From an uncultured Clostridia bacterium (lineage in GTDB: Bacteria; Bacillota_I; Bacilli_A; RF39; UBA660): a DNA stretch of 40,024 nt. Shown piece by piece: positions 29,840-37,973 of the stretch. The notes beneath the pieces were generated by a model that had not been told where the DNA came from, did not search any database, and saw nothing but the letters and a program-made list of their open reading frames with translations. Every line of letters starts with the position of its first letter. The first letter of the stretch is position 1. The DNA lies in assembly GCA_947165135.1 (NCBI GenBank), contig CAMUZE010000013.1:1-40024 (forward strand), written 5' to 3'. The position numbers were made by a program, and so were the translations under genes.

Positions 29840-30542
29840 ATTTTTTTCTACTTTTCTTCACTACAACTGGATTTTTTTCTTCTTTAACAGGCTCAGGACT
29901 AGTTGTTTTATTATTCATTGCATCTAATACTTTTTTTGTATTTTTACATTGAACAAAAATAATAACTGCTGTACAAAGAACTGTAACAATAATACCAATT
30001 ATAGATGCTGTTGAAGAACCACCTGATGCAGCTTTTTTAGCAGCTTTTTCAGCTTTCTCTATTTCTTCAAATACATCATAACTATTATTATCATATTGAT
30101 TTTTAATAGCTGTTTTAATGTCTTCATCCCAATCAGAAATATATCCTGGGAATACTTTTTCTCCTATTACAATATAAGGAACTCCACCAGCTGCTTGTCC
30201 TGTAGTAGAAGCAACCTTTTGCATTAATTCATTATTCTTAGAATCATTCCATACTTCAAATGAAACCAATTTAAAATATTTTCCATAATCTTTAGAAATA
30301 CTATTTAAGAATGTAATGAAATTTCTACAATATCCACATCCTTGACCTCTAAACAAATAAACGATTGCTTGTTTACTTGTTTCCTTATAGTCAGTATTTT
30401 CTAATTTCATGTCCTCTGCTTCTAAAGTTTCCTTTAAGTTTTTAGTATCATATCCATCATAATATGTTTTAGCTAATGATTTTACTGGAAATAACATTAT
30501 TAATGATACTAATAAAATGATTAATATATTTTTAGTTTTCAT
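29838..30542 (-). CDS. Membrane-anchored thioredoxin-like protein (CGYC)
   Basis: About 234 aa. Signal peptide (1-24, FPVKSLA), then an extracytoplasmic thioredoxin fold with redox motif C69-G-Y-C72 (RGQGCGYCRNF) and a cis-Pro region GGVPYIVIGEKVFPGY. A charged helix, one membrane helix (near 180-200, SIIGIIVTVLCTAVIIFV) and a basic tail close it. It likely handles disulfides or thiols on the outer face; several secreted proteins here contain Cys pairs. SD AAAGGAG six bases before ATG 30542. Confidence 0.82.
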   Translation of the reverse strand: MKTKNILIILLVSLIMLFPVKSLAKTYYDGYDTKNLKETLEAEDMKLENTDYKETSKQAIVYLFRGQGCGYCRNFITFLNSISKDYGKYFKLVSFEVWNDSKNNELMQKVASTTGQAAGGVPYIVIGEKVFPGYISDWDEDIKTAIKNQYDNNSYDVFEEIEKAEKAAKKAASGGSSTASIIGIIVTVLCTAVIIFVQCKNTKKVLDAMNNKTTSPEPVKEEKNPVVVKKSRKK

Positions 30543-30599
30543 AACTACTCCTTTCAATATACTATTTTAAAGTATATAGTTTAAAATTTCAATAAAATA

Positions 30600-31265
30600 T
30601 TATTTTTTATGAGATTTAATAAAATCTACGATATCAAAATTCTTAACAAAATCAAAGAATTTATTATTATATTTATCTAAAATATAATAAATTAATTTAG
30701 TAATATAGAATGCAATTGTTGCAGCAATTAGTCCTACAATTAGTCCTCCTAAAATATCAGATGGATAATGTACCATTAAGTAATTTCTAGATATTCCCAT
30801 TAACAAAATAAATAAGAATACCCAATATTTTTTATTACTTTTAGATAAGAAGAATATGCTCATTAATGCCCCTGTTATCGCTGTTGTATGTCCACTTGGA
30901 AAAGAAAAATCATCTTCCATTACACTTCCTGCATATTCCCACCATTCTTTATATTCTAAAATGTTACTCATAAATGGTCTTGGTCTAGCAATCCAATCTT
31001 TAATAATAAAATTAGTTATTATTGCTCCACAACCTATTGCTCCAAACATACAAATACCAATTTTTCTTGTCTTTTTAAATAACATTAGAAATACTGAAAG
31101 ACCAATTAAGAATATTCCGTGATCTCCAAATAAACTAATTAATCTAAAAAACCAATTAACATATCCTGATGTTAATACTGCAAGGCTATGTAGAAAGCTT
31201 AATATTGCATGGTCATAACCTGCAAAAAAACTATTTAACCAATCTGCTATTACTGTTAATATCAT
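30600..31265 (-). CDS. PAP2-family membrane phosphatase
   Basis: 221 aa, about six membrane helices. The three PAP2 motifs are intact: KDWIARPRP, FPSGHTTA and SRNYLMVHYPSDILGG (active His in both). Such enzymes remove phosphate from undecaprenyl diphosphate or lipid phosphates on the outer face; an undecaprenyl-PP phosphatase (BcrC-like) role is likely but not provable here. SD AGGAGG before ATG; 12 bp from the preceding gene, so co-transcribed with it. Confidence 0.88.
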   Translation of the reverse strand: MILTVIADWLNSFFAGYDHAILSFLHSLAVLTSGYVNWFFRLISLFGDHGIFLIGLSVFLMLFKKTRKIGICMFGAIGCGAIITNFIIKDWIARPRPFMSNILEYKEWWEYAGSVMEDDFSFPSGHTTAITGALMSIFFLSKSNKKYWVFLFILLMGISRNYLMVHYPSDILGGLIVGLIAATIAFYITKLIYYILDKYNNKFFDFVKNFDIVDFIKSHKK

Positions 31266-31277
31266 AATACCTCCTAA

Positions 31278-31559
31278 CTATTTTCCAAATAGTCCATTTA
31301 TAATGGAACTATAATCATAATTTTTAACACCATCTATTTTAGTACTAATTTCATTTCTAAAATTATCATATGGATCTAAATAATTTCGTTTTAGATATCT
31401 ATATCCAAGATAAACTATAACTACTACTGCAATACAAAGAATCAATTTAAGAATTATTTTAATCCATTTAATTCTCTGTCTTCTCTTTTCAATTTTTTCT
31501 AACTTATTTACTTTTTCCTCGAGTATATTTATTTTTTCTTCTAGACTTTTTTGTTCCAA
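31278..31559 (-). CDS. Coiled-coil single-pass membrane protein (TTG start)
   Basis: About 93 aa. N-terminal heptad coil (SLEEKINILEEKVNKLEKIEKRR), basic patch, one membrane helix (about 36-56, ILKLILCIAVVVIVYLGY), short outside tail (SSIINGLFG). The start is placed at TTG 31559 because GGGTGA lies four bases before it; the ATG at 31592 upstream has no site. Two-gene operon with the PAP2 phosphatase. Confidence 0.6.
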   Translation of the reverse strand: MEQKSLEEKINILEEKVNKLEKIEKRRQRIKWIKIILKLILCIAVVVIVYLGYRYLKRNYLDPYDNFRNEISTKIDGVKNYDYSSIINGLFGK

Positions 31560-31612
31560 AATATCACCCTCTATCCAAATAAATAATAACAAAAATATTA
31601 ACTCTTTTCAAT

Positions 31613-31641
31613 TAAAAAAATTAAACTAAATTGTTTAATTT
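31613..31641 (-). terminator. Terminator of the HD-domain gene
   Basis: AAATTAAAC - AATTTA - GTTTAATTT stem with seven T on the minus strand. The TAA is within the stem. Confidence 0.78.
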
Positions 31642-32184
31642 TTCTTCTTCTTTATCATATCTATCTAACATGTAATGAAATTCACTAGATTGTGCTTTCA
31701 AATCAGCTCTTTTTAAATTAAACAAATATTTAATGTTTTCTTTTCCAATTTCTTTAATTAATGCTTTTAATTTAATATCTTTCATTTCTAGACTCAGATC
31801 GTGATAAAGTATTAAATTAGATATAACTCTAGTCATATCATCTGGAAAATTATTATCTTTAGCAAACTTTAAAAATATTTCATTTGATTTAACCCAATGA
31901 TTATAAAAGTGACCATTTCCATTTTCGTCTTCTTTATAAACATATGGCTTGCCCAAATCATGAAATAAAGCTGCTATTCTCATTATGATATTATTATCCA
32001 CTCCATCAACAACATGTAATGTATGCTCATATACATCATATATATGCCACTTACTATTCTGATTAAATCCTTTACATTTTTTTAAATCTGGAATCAACTC
32101 AAAGAAATATTCTTCATTTTCTTTAATTAATTCACTTGGTTTGTCACTTAATAATATTTTATAAAATAAATCTAATTCTTTCAT
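31621..32184 (-). CDS. HD-domain phosphohydrolase-like protein
   Basis: 187 aa. The HD motif set is visible: H54 (YEHTLH), H75-D76 (FHDLGKP) and a later His/Asp helix (YHDLSLEM). The sequence resembles the isolated HD domain of bacterial tRNA nucleotidyltransferases (WHIYDVYEHTLHV is typical), so a metal-dependent phosphodiesterase or phosphatase on nucleotides or tRNA ends is likely. There is no nucleotidyltransferase domain. No SD; TATATT lies six bases before ATG. Confidence 0.82.
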   Translation of the reverse strand: MKELDLFYKILLSDKPSELIKENEEYFFELIPDLKKCKGFNQNSKWHIYDVYEHTLHVVDGVDNNIIMRIAALFHDLGKPYVYKEDENGNGHFYNHWVKSNEIFLKFAKDNNFPDDMTRVISNLILYHDLSLEMKDIKLKALIKEIGKENIKYLFNLKRADLKAQSSEFHYMLDRYDKEEEKLNNLV

Positions 32185-32190
32185 AATTTA

Positions 32191-32196
32191 AATATA
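32191..32196 (-). promoter_or_regulatory. -10 element six bases before HD-gene ATG (leaderless type)
   Basis: TATATT, then TAAATT, then ATG, directly after the terminator of the YeaQ-like gene. Confidence 0.4.
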
Positions 32197-32208
32197 TAAC
32201 ATTTTATT

Positions 32209-32232
32209 CAAAATAAAAAGAGCAAATGCTCT
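32209..32232 (-). terminator. Terminator of the YeaQ-like gene
   Basis: AGAGCA - TT - TGCTCT followed by TTTTATTT on the minus strand; the gene's TAG overlaps the stem. Confidence 0.8.
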
Positions 32233-32473
32233 ATTTAAATAATTTATTAACAACAAATATAACTATGCAAGCACCAACCACTGAAACTACAATAGTTCCT
32301 AAATATCCAGCAAAGCTTATTCCTAATAAATCAAATAATAATCCACCAACAAATCCACCAACAATTCCTAAGACAATGTTTCTGATTAAATTACGTTTTG
32401 ATTTCATAATTACACCTGCAAGCCATCCTGAAATAGCTCCAATAATAATAGCAATAAGTAAATCTACTAACAT
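32231..32473 (-). CDS. GlsB/YeaQ/YmgE-family small membrane protein
   Basis: 80 aa, three hydrophobic helices rich in Gly: IIIGAISGWLAGVIMK, then NLIRNIVLGIVGGFVGGLLF, then GYLGTIVVSVVGACIVIFVV. This is the transglycosylase-associated (YeaQ/YmgE) family, often stress-induced; function unknown. Strong SD AAGGAGG seven bases before ATG. Confidence 0.88.
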   Translation of the reverse strand: MLVDLLIAIIIGAISGWLAGVIMKSKRNLIRNIVLGIVGGFVGGLLFDLLGISFAGYLGTIVVSVVGACIVIFVVNKLFK

Positions 32474-32528
32474 TTTTGTACCTCCTTACTTAATAAATTT
32501 TATTTATAACAATAAATAATATTACTAA

Positions 32529-32927
32529 TTATTTATCGTTATTTTTCTCTATTTGATTATTATAAACTCCAGATAAATTATCATAATATTCTTTATTTAA
32601 TTCATCTTTTTTAATATAGTCTTTTATATCATCAATATCTTTTTTTAATTCTTCCTCTATATTATTAAGTACTGCATTAGAAGAATTAAACTCATCTAAT
32701 AATGTTTTAAATGATTCAAAGAAATATTCATCATATAAATCATTATTTATCATATAACTACACATCGCAACAGTAATATAAAATTCTTCTGTTGAATTTT
32801 CAAATCTACTGCTACCCAAGTGTTCATCAATTATATGATCATTTGCATCTATAATACTATCCATATCTATACTTCCAATATGTTCATAGTATCCATATAT
32901 TTCTTTTTTAATATCACTATATTTCAT
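32529..32927 (-). CDS. Helical acidic protein in the protease operon
   Basis: 132 aa, predicted mostly helical, acidic, no signal or membrane segment. Motif-like stretches: YGYYEHIGSIDMDSIIDANDHI, TVAMCSYMINNDLYDEYFFE and KKDIDDIKDYIKK. Not recognised. AGGAG four bases before ATG, 7 bp after the protease stop, so it is the third gene of the operon and may be a partner or substrate of the protease. Confidence 0.6.
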   Translation of the reverse strand: MKYSDIKKEIYGYYEHIGSIDMDSIIDANDHIIDEHLGSSRFENSTEEFYITVAMCSYMINNDLYDEYFFESFKTLLDEFNSSNAVLNNIEEELKKDIDDIKDYIKKDELNKEYYDNLSGVYNNQIEKNNDK

Positions 32928-32934
32928 ATTACTC

Positions 32935-33798
32935 CTACCTACTATTAAATTTAATGTTATTTACTTCTAAGAATTTAACTATTTCTTTTGATGATATACA
33001 TACTCCCAAATTAATAAAAGGAGTATACGTTATTTTTTTATTTGTAATTCCTCTTTTAATTACTTTATCTATATCAAAATTTAAATCTAAATGTTTTGTC
33101 ATAGACTGAATTCCATAAACAAGTCCTTCAGGAGAGAAAACTGGTCCTCCACTTTGCCCTCTTAATCCAGGTGTACTTGTTTCAAACATTGTTACTTCTT
33201 TCCTTTCATCAACTATTTGTCTTGTAACAATCCCATCCATTGGAAATAATGGAAAAGATGATATTATTTCATTTTTCATAACAATATTTTCATTTTCTTT
33301 TGAATATTCAAAATAACTATATTCAGGAAAAGCAAACCCGAGTTTGCACACACTTTGTCCTTGAAGTGGCAATTCTTTTGCAAATACTGGATAGTTATCA
33401 CATTTTAAATTAGCACCTTCAAATTTAATTAATGCCAAATCTAAATTTTCATGTAATTTAATTTCAATATTAACTGTATCACCAACTTTAAATGGAAGAT
33501 TTATATTTGTAAGAACTGGTGTATCTTTTTCTAGATGGTATTTTTTTTCTAATTCTTTTAATTCTTCTTTAGTTTTACAATTATTAATTTCATTTATTAA
33601 ACTGGAATATATTTCCCCAAGTTTATTATTATTAATAAATTCCATTGCAATATGTTTACAAGTTAGTATATCTCCCTCATCATTTAGAATAATCATGGTC
33701 CCAATAGCATGTTCTATTTCATCTGAACCATAATATTTAATACCTTCAACAAATGGAATTAAATATTTTGAATTTGCTTTAATACTTTTTTTATACAT
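32935..33798 (-). CDS. Trypsin-like serine protease without signal peptide
   Basis: 287 aa. A complete catalytic triad of the S1/HtrA fold: H49 (LTCKHIA), D120 (ENLDLALIKF) and S216 (GLRGQSGGPVF, oxyanion hole). Preceding strands (IEHAIGTMIILNDEGDIL) match the N-terminal barrel. No PDZ domain, no signal peptide and no membrane helix, so it appears cytoplasmic, unlike HtrA. It starts two bases after the upstream stop (TAAcATG) and is followed 7 bp later by the helical protein gene: a tight three-gene unit. Confidence 0.82.
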   Translation of the reverse strand: MYKKSIKANSKYLIPFVEGIKYYGSDEIEHAIGTMIILNDEGDILTCKHIAMEFINNNKLGEIYSSLINEINNCKTKEELKELEKKYHLEKDTPVLTNINLPFKVGDTVNIEIKLHENLDLALIKFEGANLKCDNYPVFAKELPLQGQSVCKLGFAFPEYSYFEYSKENENIVMKNEIISSFPLFPMDGIVTRQIVDERKEVTMFETSTPGLRGQSGGPVFSPEGLVYGIQSMTKHLDLNFDIDKVIKRGITNKKITYTPFINLGVCISSKEIVKFLEVNNIKFNSR

Positions 33799-33799
33799 G

Positions 33800-34849
33800 T
33801 TAACGCACCATTACATCTTGATCTTCTAGCACTGGTTCTTCATCATAAAGCATTCTACTTATTTCACTCATATCTATTTGAGGGACTTGTTCTTCTTCCT
33901 TTATATCTATAATAGCTGGATTATTCAATGTATCAACAAATTTATCATTTTTAGACATAATAGAACTTTCATCTAACTTTGGTAATTCTCCATCCACTAA
34001 CGGGTTTGTTAAATGAGTGCCATTTTTTCCTTTGTCTTCTTGTTTTTCCTCTTCATCTTCTTTTTGCCCTTTTTCTGATTCAGTTTCTTCAGCTTTCTCT
34101 TCTTGTTTTTCTTCTTCAACAACAGCTTTTTCTACTTCTTTATCAAGTTCAGCTTTTTCTTCGCCATTTCCAGTAGAATCTGTTGTTTTTTCCATTTCTT
34201 CTAAATTATTATTTAAACTATCTAATTTTCCTATCAATTCATTATTATCTTCAGATATTATTTCATAAGCAGTCACATCATCGCTAGATAATTTGAAATC
34301 ACTTAAATCAGATGCCTGAATATATCTTTCATCAGTTGTTTTAATTGTATATTTATGTCCATCTTCTTGTTTAATATATTTAAATTGCAAATTATTTCTG
34401 CTATTACTAACGGCAGCTTTTTTATCTCCATGTGCAAAGCTACATATATCAAAATATTTTTGCAAATCTTCTGATAAATCATAATAATAATTTTTAGCGA
34501 CATCATAATTTGAAACTAAATCGTTTAGTTTTCCAAATAGTTCTGTATTCTCTTTAGGATTAATTACATCTGTTATACTAAATGCAGATTCTTTTTCATT
34601 TAATTTTTCAAATGAGAATTCATAACCCTCTAATCTTAAAAGGGCCACTATTGCATAAATTAATTCTAAATTCTTTTCATTAAACATGAGTGAAACATAA
34701 GGAAATCCTTTTTCATTTGTTGAATCCTTATATGAAGGATTAAAGTCAATCCCTTTACTCATACATGTCACCATAAATTGCGATAATTCATTATTTTCAC
34801 TTGCAACATCTTGAATATGATTGCTACTATAAATATCATCATAGTTCAT
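33800..34849 (-). CDS. Two-part protein with acidic low-complexity tail, protease operon
   Basis: 349 aa. Residues 1-205 are a folded-looking domain (FPYVSLMFNEKNLELIYAIVALLRLEGYEFSF pattern, then YTIKTTDERYIQASDLSDF). Residues about 215-275 are an extreme Glu/Lys low-complexity stretch (EKAVVEEEKQEEKAEE). The last 70 residues carry short acidic motifs (MSEISRMLYDEE). No membrane segment. Family unknown. AGGTGA before ATG; first gene of the operon with the protease, so a recognition or substrate role is possible. Confidence 0.6.
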   Translation of the reverse strand: MNYDDIYSSNHIQDVASENNELSQFMVTCMSKGIDFNPSYKDSTNEKGFPYVSLMFNEKNLELIYAIVALLRLEGYEFSFEKLNEKESAFSITDVINPKENTELFGKLNDLVSNYDVAKNYYYDLSEDLQKYFDICSFAHGDKKAAVSNSRNNLQFKYIKQEDGHKYTIKTTDERYIQASDLSDFKLSSDDVTAYEIISEDNNELIGKLDSLNNNLEEMEKTTDSTGNGEEKAELDKEVEKAVVEEEKQEEKAEETESEKGQKEDEEEKQEDKGKNGTHLTNPLVDGELPKLDESSIMSKNDKFVDTLNNPAIIDIKEEEQVPQIDMSEISRMLYDEEPVLEDQDVMVR

Positions 34850-34867
34850 CTATCTTCACCTATATTA

Positions 34868-34897
34868 ATTATATCATTATTACATAATTATAATCAA
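34868..34897 (-). promoter_or_regulatory. Promoter of the protease operon
   Basis: TTGATT (34892-34897), 18-nt spacer, TATAAT (34868-34873) with extended TGA. Confidence 0.72.
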
Positions 34898-34920
34898 ATA
34901 AAAACCACATCTTGTGGTTA
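34897..34920 (-). terminator. Terminator of the lipoprotein gene at 34930
   Basis: AACCACA - AGA - TGTGGTT stem followed by TTTATTT on the minus strand. Confidence 0.85.
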
Positions 34921-34929
34921 TTTTTTTAA

Positions 34930-35358
34930 TTATTTAACTGTACAATTATAATTAGCACTTTCCATACTTTTTTTAGCACTTTCTAAAGTGGTCATGCTAT
35001 TTAACACGCCTTGAGATAACTTGCTAAGTTCAATATCTGTTTTAACATATAATTTTTTACTTGCTACTTCTTGTTTGCAATTATTAAATGCATCCCCATA
35101 TTGGGTTAATGAGGATTTTAAAGTACTACAGAAATTTTGCTTACTAACTGCTTCAATTTGTGTGTCTGTATATTTTGATAAATCTAGTTCATATGTTAAA
35201 TCCATACTCGTTGGTTTATCATTAACATATAAAAATCCCATCCCTACTTTCATAGTCTGTTCTGTACGTACACAAGTCAGTGTTTGCTTTTTACTAAAAC
35301 AACCGCTTAACAATAAAAGGCATACAAATGTAGCTAAAACCATTAAATATTTTTTCAT
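34930..35358 (-). CDS. Lipoprotein, possibly YehR-like (DUF1307)
   Basis: About 142 aa. Lipoprotein signal with LLLLSGC lipobox (Cys near 20). The mature domain has Cys pairs and strands: TLTCVRTEQTMKVGMGFLYV, MDLTYELDLSKYTDTQIEA, VKTDIELSKLSQGVL. The layout is similar to YehR-type DUF1307 lipoproteins, which is only a pattern guess. SD AAGGAGT before ATG 35358. Divergent from the 718-aa gene with back-to-back extended -10 promoters. Confidence 0.65.
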   Translation of the reverse strand: MKKYLMVLATFVCLLLLSGCFSKKQTLTCVRTEQTMKVGMGFLYVNDKPTSMDLTYELDLSKYTDTQIEAVSKQNFCSTLKSSLTQYGDAFNNCKQEVASKKLYVKTDIELSKLSQGVLNSMTTLESAKKSMESANYNCTVK

Positions 35359-35380
35359 AATTCCACTCCTTATCAATCTA

Positions 35381-35408
35381 ATTATAGCACACTATTAACT
35401 TATTACAA
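35381..35408 (-). promoter_or_regulatory. Promoter of the lipoprotein gene
   Basis: TTGTAA (35403-35408), 16-nt spacer, TATAAT (35381-35386) with extended TGC. Confidence 0.65.
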
Positions 35409-35415
35409 ACAAGTA

Positions 35416-35424
35416 TGATATAAT
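35416..35424 (+). promoter_or_regulatory. Extended -10 promoter of the 718-aa gene
   Basis: TGATATAAT, 18 bases before ATG 35443. No strong -35; the region is shared with the divergent lipoprotein promoter. Confidence 0.6.
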
Positions 35425-35442
35425 GATATAGAATGTGAGAAT

Positions 35443-37599
35443 ATGAAGAATATATATTTTATTATTTTTTTAATTATTTTATCTTTAATACCTATAAATA
35501 CTGATGCTCTAACAGAAGACGAGGCAAGAAAAGCGATTACTGATTATGCATATTACATATATAATAATAAAAAAGATGAAATTACTTATGTTTTGCCTAA
35601 AGAAGTTCAACAAGAAAAAATATTTTTAGGTTATACTACATCAAATAATAAATATGCAATGGATTGCAATGCATTTGCAGGTTTTATTGTATATAATGCT
35701 TTTCAAATAAAAGCAAATTCAAAAGGTGGAATAGATCAACCTGCTAAAGGAGAAGGATTATTAACTAGCTCAGGTAGACCCGCATTAAACGGAAATGATG
35801 GTTGGTCTACACATAGTTCCCTTTATAATTCTAAAAGTTATCCATTAAAAGTGGGAGAGACAGTACAAAGTGCTGTTAGTAGAATAGATTTGCAAAGCAA
35901 GTTAAAGCCAGGAGATTTAATTGGAATAGTAGGATTTAATAATAGTTCATATACAAGTCAAGATGAAGCAGATAAATATACTCATATAATGGTATATGTT
36001 GGTGATGGAAAATATATACACAATAGATCTAGTGGAGTTTCATTAGACTCAATTACTTCAATTTCATATGGCAATAGAGTTGGTTCAAAATTTCCAGATG
36101 TTAAAGGAAATATGGGACCACACGGAGCAATAACTGTATTAACACTTGTTAATTATGAATCATTATCCTCAGATATTTTAGAAGGATATAGATTTCCAGA
36201 TGGAAATGGAAAATTAGTTATTACAAAAAAGCAATCTGGAGAAAAACCTAGTAATGATGACCCTAGTAGTAGTTCATCTACACCTGGCCACTGGGAGCAT
36301 GTTGCAGAAAGACTACATTTCTGTGAACGCGAAGATACAGCAAAAATTGTAAGGTTATTCTTTTTGCTTATTGAAATAGTAAGAGTTGCAGTTCCAATAA
36401 TGTTAATTATTTCATTAATGCTTACAATCACAAGAGCTGTAATAAATGCAAATGAATTTGATAAAATTAAAAAAGAAGTCGTGGTTAAAGTTGTTGCATC
36501 TATACTAATATTTTTAGTACCCACATTTGTATCATTAATTACCAATATTGCAGGTTTTGAAGTGTCATTTGCTGAATGTAGAGAGATGGCGAAAAGTCCT
36601 AAAAAAGTAGATGTGTGGGTTGATGGTGAAGAAGAAACTACAACTGTAGAAGATGAAGAATTAAAAGTAGAACAAAAAGGAATATATATTGTTTTATCAT
36701 CAAAAAATGTTACTGGATACTATTTTTCAAATAAAAAAGAAACTTTAACTATTGATAGTAATTTATGGATCGCTTCTAATAAAGATAAAATTGATTTTAT
36801 TCTACTTCCTGGAACTCATTATATGTATGTAAAAACTTCTAATGGAAAAATATTTGAGAAAAGTGTTAATATTAAATCAAGTGATATTATAGTAACTAAT
36901 GATGTTAAAGATATAAAATTATTAACAACTAGTTTAGATGCTTTCCTAAAAGAAAAAGGTTCTTCTATTGATGAATTTAATGATGCTATAGCAAGAAGTG
37001 TTTATATAGCTGGTGGCCAAACTAAAGCAGGTGCCTCTGCTGCATCTTTAGCATTAACTCAAATATTATATATTAAATATAAAGTTAAAATTCCTTATGG
37101 AAGTTCTCGTGGTAATCACGTTGCCATAGGGGCACCTCCAGTTTGGGGTTCGCCAGAAGTTACTAGTCTTGAAAAAAAAGGTAACTTCTTAAATCAAGGA
37201 ATTCACTGTGGTGGATTTGTAGCATGGTCTTATGCCCAAGCAAACTTTGATATGAATTCCGGAATTGGTTCTTCTGCAACATTATGTAGATGGAGATATG
37301 CATCTATTAAAAGAATCAGTTCAAATGATAAAGGAGAAGTTGGTGATGCATTAACATATGCTACTGCGTGTGAACAAAGTTCTCATGTTTCAATAATAAA
37401 TGCAATTGATAATCAAGGATATTATTTGACAGAATCAAATGCTGTAACTAAAACAATTGATGATGTGAAGACTTTATTAAATAATATTGGTATAGTTACT
37501 ACTTATGATAAATTTGGAGATAGATGGCATTCTTATTTAAATATGGATTTAACAGTTGGTTATAGAAAAAAGAATACACCATTAGAAAAAGGATTTTAA
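35443..37599 (+). CDS. Secreted protein: NlpC/P60-like, VirB2-like helix pair, NlpC/P60-like
   Basis: 718 aa. Signal peptide 1-22. Domain 1 (about 25-240): Cys-containing DCNAFAGFIVYNAF (Cys near 74) and YTHIMVYVGDGKYIHN (His near 179), preceded by KPGDLIGI, an NlpC/P60 or CHAP-type pattern. Middle (290-375): two adjacent membrane helices (VRVAVPIMLIISLMLTI and VVASILIFLVPTFVSLI), as in VirB2/TrbC pilins. Domain 2 (about 490-715): IHCGGFVAWSYAQ (Cys near 588), VGDALTYATA and SSHVSIINAI (His near 647). It probably acts on peptidoglycan and may belong with the T4SS-like machine. Monocistronic. Confidence 0.8.
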   Translation: MKNIYFIIFLIILSLIPINTDALTEDEARKAITDYAYYIYNNKKDEITYVLPKEVQQEKIFLGYTTSNNKYAMDCNAFAGFIVYNAFQIKANSKGGIDQPAKGEGLLTSSGRPALNGNDGWSTHSSLYNSKSYPLKVGETVQSAVSRIDLQSKLKPGDLIGIVGFNNSSYTSQDEADKYTHIMVYVGDGKYIHNRSSGVSLDSITSISYGNRVGSKFPDVKGNMGPHGAITVLTLVNYESLSSDILEGYRFPDGNGKLVITKKQSGEKPSNDDPSSSSSTPGHWEHVAERLHFCEREDTAKIVRLFFLLIEIVRVAVPIMLIISLMLTITRAVINANEFDKIKKEVVVKVVASILIFLVPTFVSLITNIAGFEVSFAECREMAKSPKKVDVWVDGEEETTTVEDEELKVEQKGIYIVLSSKNVTGYYFSNKKETLTIDSNLWIASNKDKIDFILLPGTHYMYVKTSNGKIFEKSVNIKSSDIIVTNDVKDIKLLTTSLDAFLKEKGSSIDEFNDAIARSVYIAGGQTKAGASAASLALTQILYIKYKVKIPYGSSRGNHVAIGAPPVWGSPEVTSLEKKGNFLNQGIHCGGFVAWSYAQANFDMNSGIGSSATLCRWRYASIKRISSNDKGEVGDALTYATACEQSSHVSIINAIDNQGYYLTESNAVTKTIDDVKTLLNNIGIVTTYDKFGDRWHSYLNMDLTVGYRKKNTPLEKGF

Positions 37600-37614
37600 A
37601 AATCCTTTTTATTT
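37586..37614. terminator. Bidirectional terminator after the 718-aa gene
   Basis: AAAAAGGATT - TTAAA - AATCCTTTTT, ten pairs. The loop holds the plus-gene TAA; the minus-gene TAA starts at 37611. T-runs on both sides. Confidence 0.88.
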
Positions 37615-37956
37615 TCTTCCTCTCCTTTTATTTTTAATGTCCTTTCTAACTTTTTTCATTATTGATTTTATTTTTTCAAAATAATCTGATGTGGGAGTCT
37701 TATTAGTTCTATTTAACATTAAAAACAAATAATTTAATTTAACATATTCAGAATAATAATTGCCTTCTAAATAATGTAATAATTCATGAGATTTTCTAGT
37801 AAGCAGTGCATAATTGCTTATATCATCTATCCCGCCTTTTTCTTTTTTTACAATATGATGACGTGTTAAATCTGAAAGACTGCCAATAACATCTCCCATC
37901 CAGTCAATATCAAATGTATTATAAATTTTCATCATTATACTTATATCATCATTCAT
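37609..37956 (-). CDS. HNH-like protein
   Basis: 115 aa. Residues 31-64 have the spacing of an HNH (beta-beta-alpha metal) motif: TRHHIVKKEKGG (H33, H34), DDISNYALL (N48), then KSHELLHYLEG (H57, H61). The remainder is a basic C-terminal helix (KKVRKDIKNKRRGRK). It could be a small nuclease or a nucleic-acid-binding derivative; only the second His/Asn/His set argues for metal binding. TGATATAAT lies six bases before ATG, so transcription may begin at the start codon. Confidence 0.65.
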   Translation of the reverse strand: MNDDISIMMKIYNTFDIDWMGDVIGSLSDLTRHHIVKKEKGGIDDISNYALLTRKSHELLHYLEGNYYSEYVKLNYLFLMLNRTNKTPTSDYFEKIKSIMKKVRKDIKNKRRGRK

Positions 37957-37962
37957 ATATTA

Positions 37963-37971
37963 ATTATATCA
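37963..37971 (-). promoter_or_regulatory. Extended -10 six bases before the HNH-like ATG (leaderless type)
   Basis: TGATATAAT, then TAATAT, then ATG; the expected +1 is the A of ATG. Confidence 0.6.
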
Positions 37972-37973
37972 CA

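Noticed and set aside
37609-37956. Homing endonuclease or mobile element at the HNH-like gene
   Set aside because: No intron, intein or terminal repeats; flanking terminators and promoters are intact.
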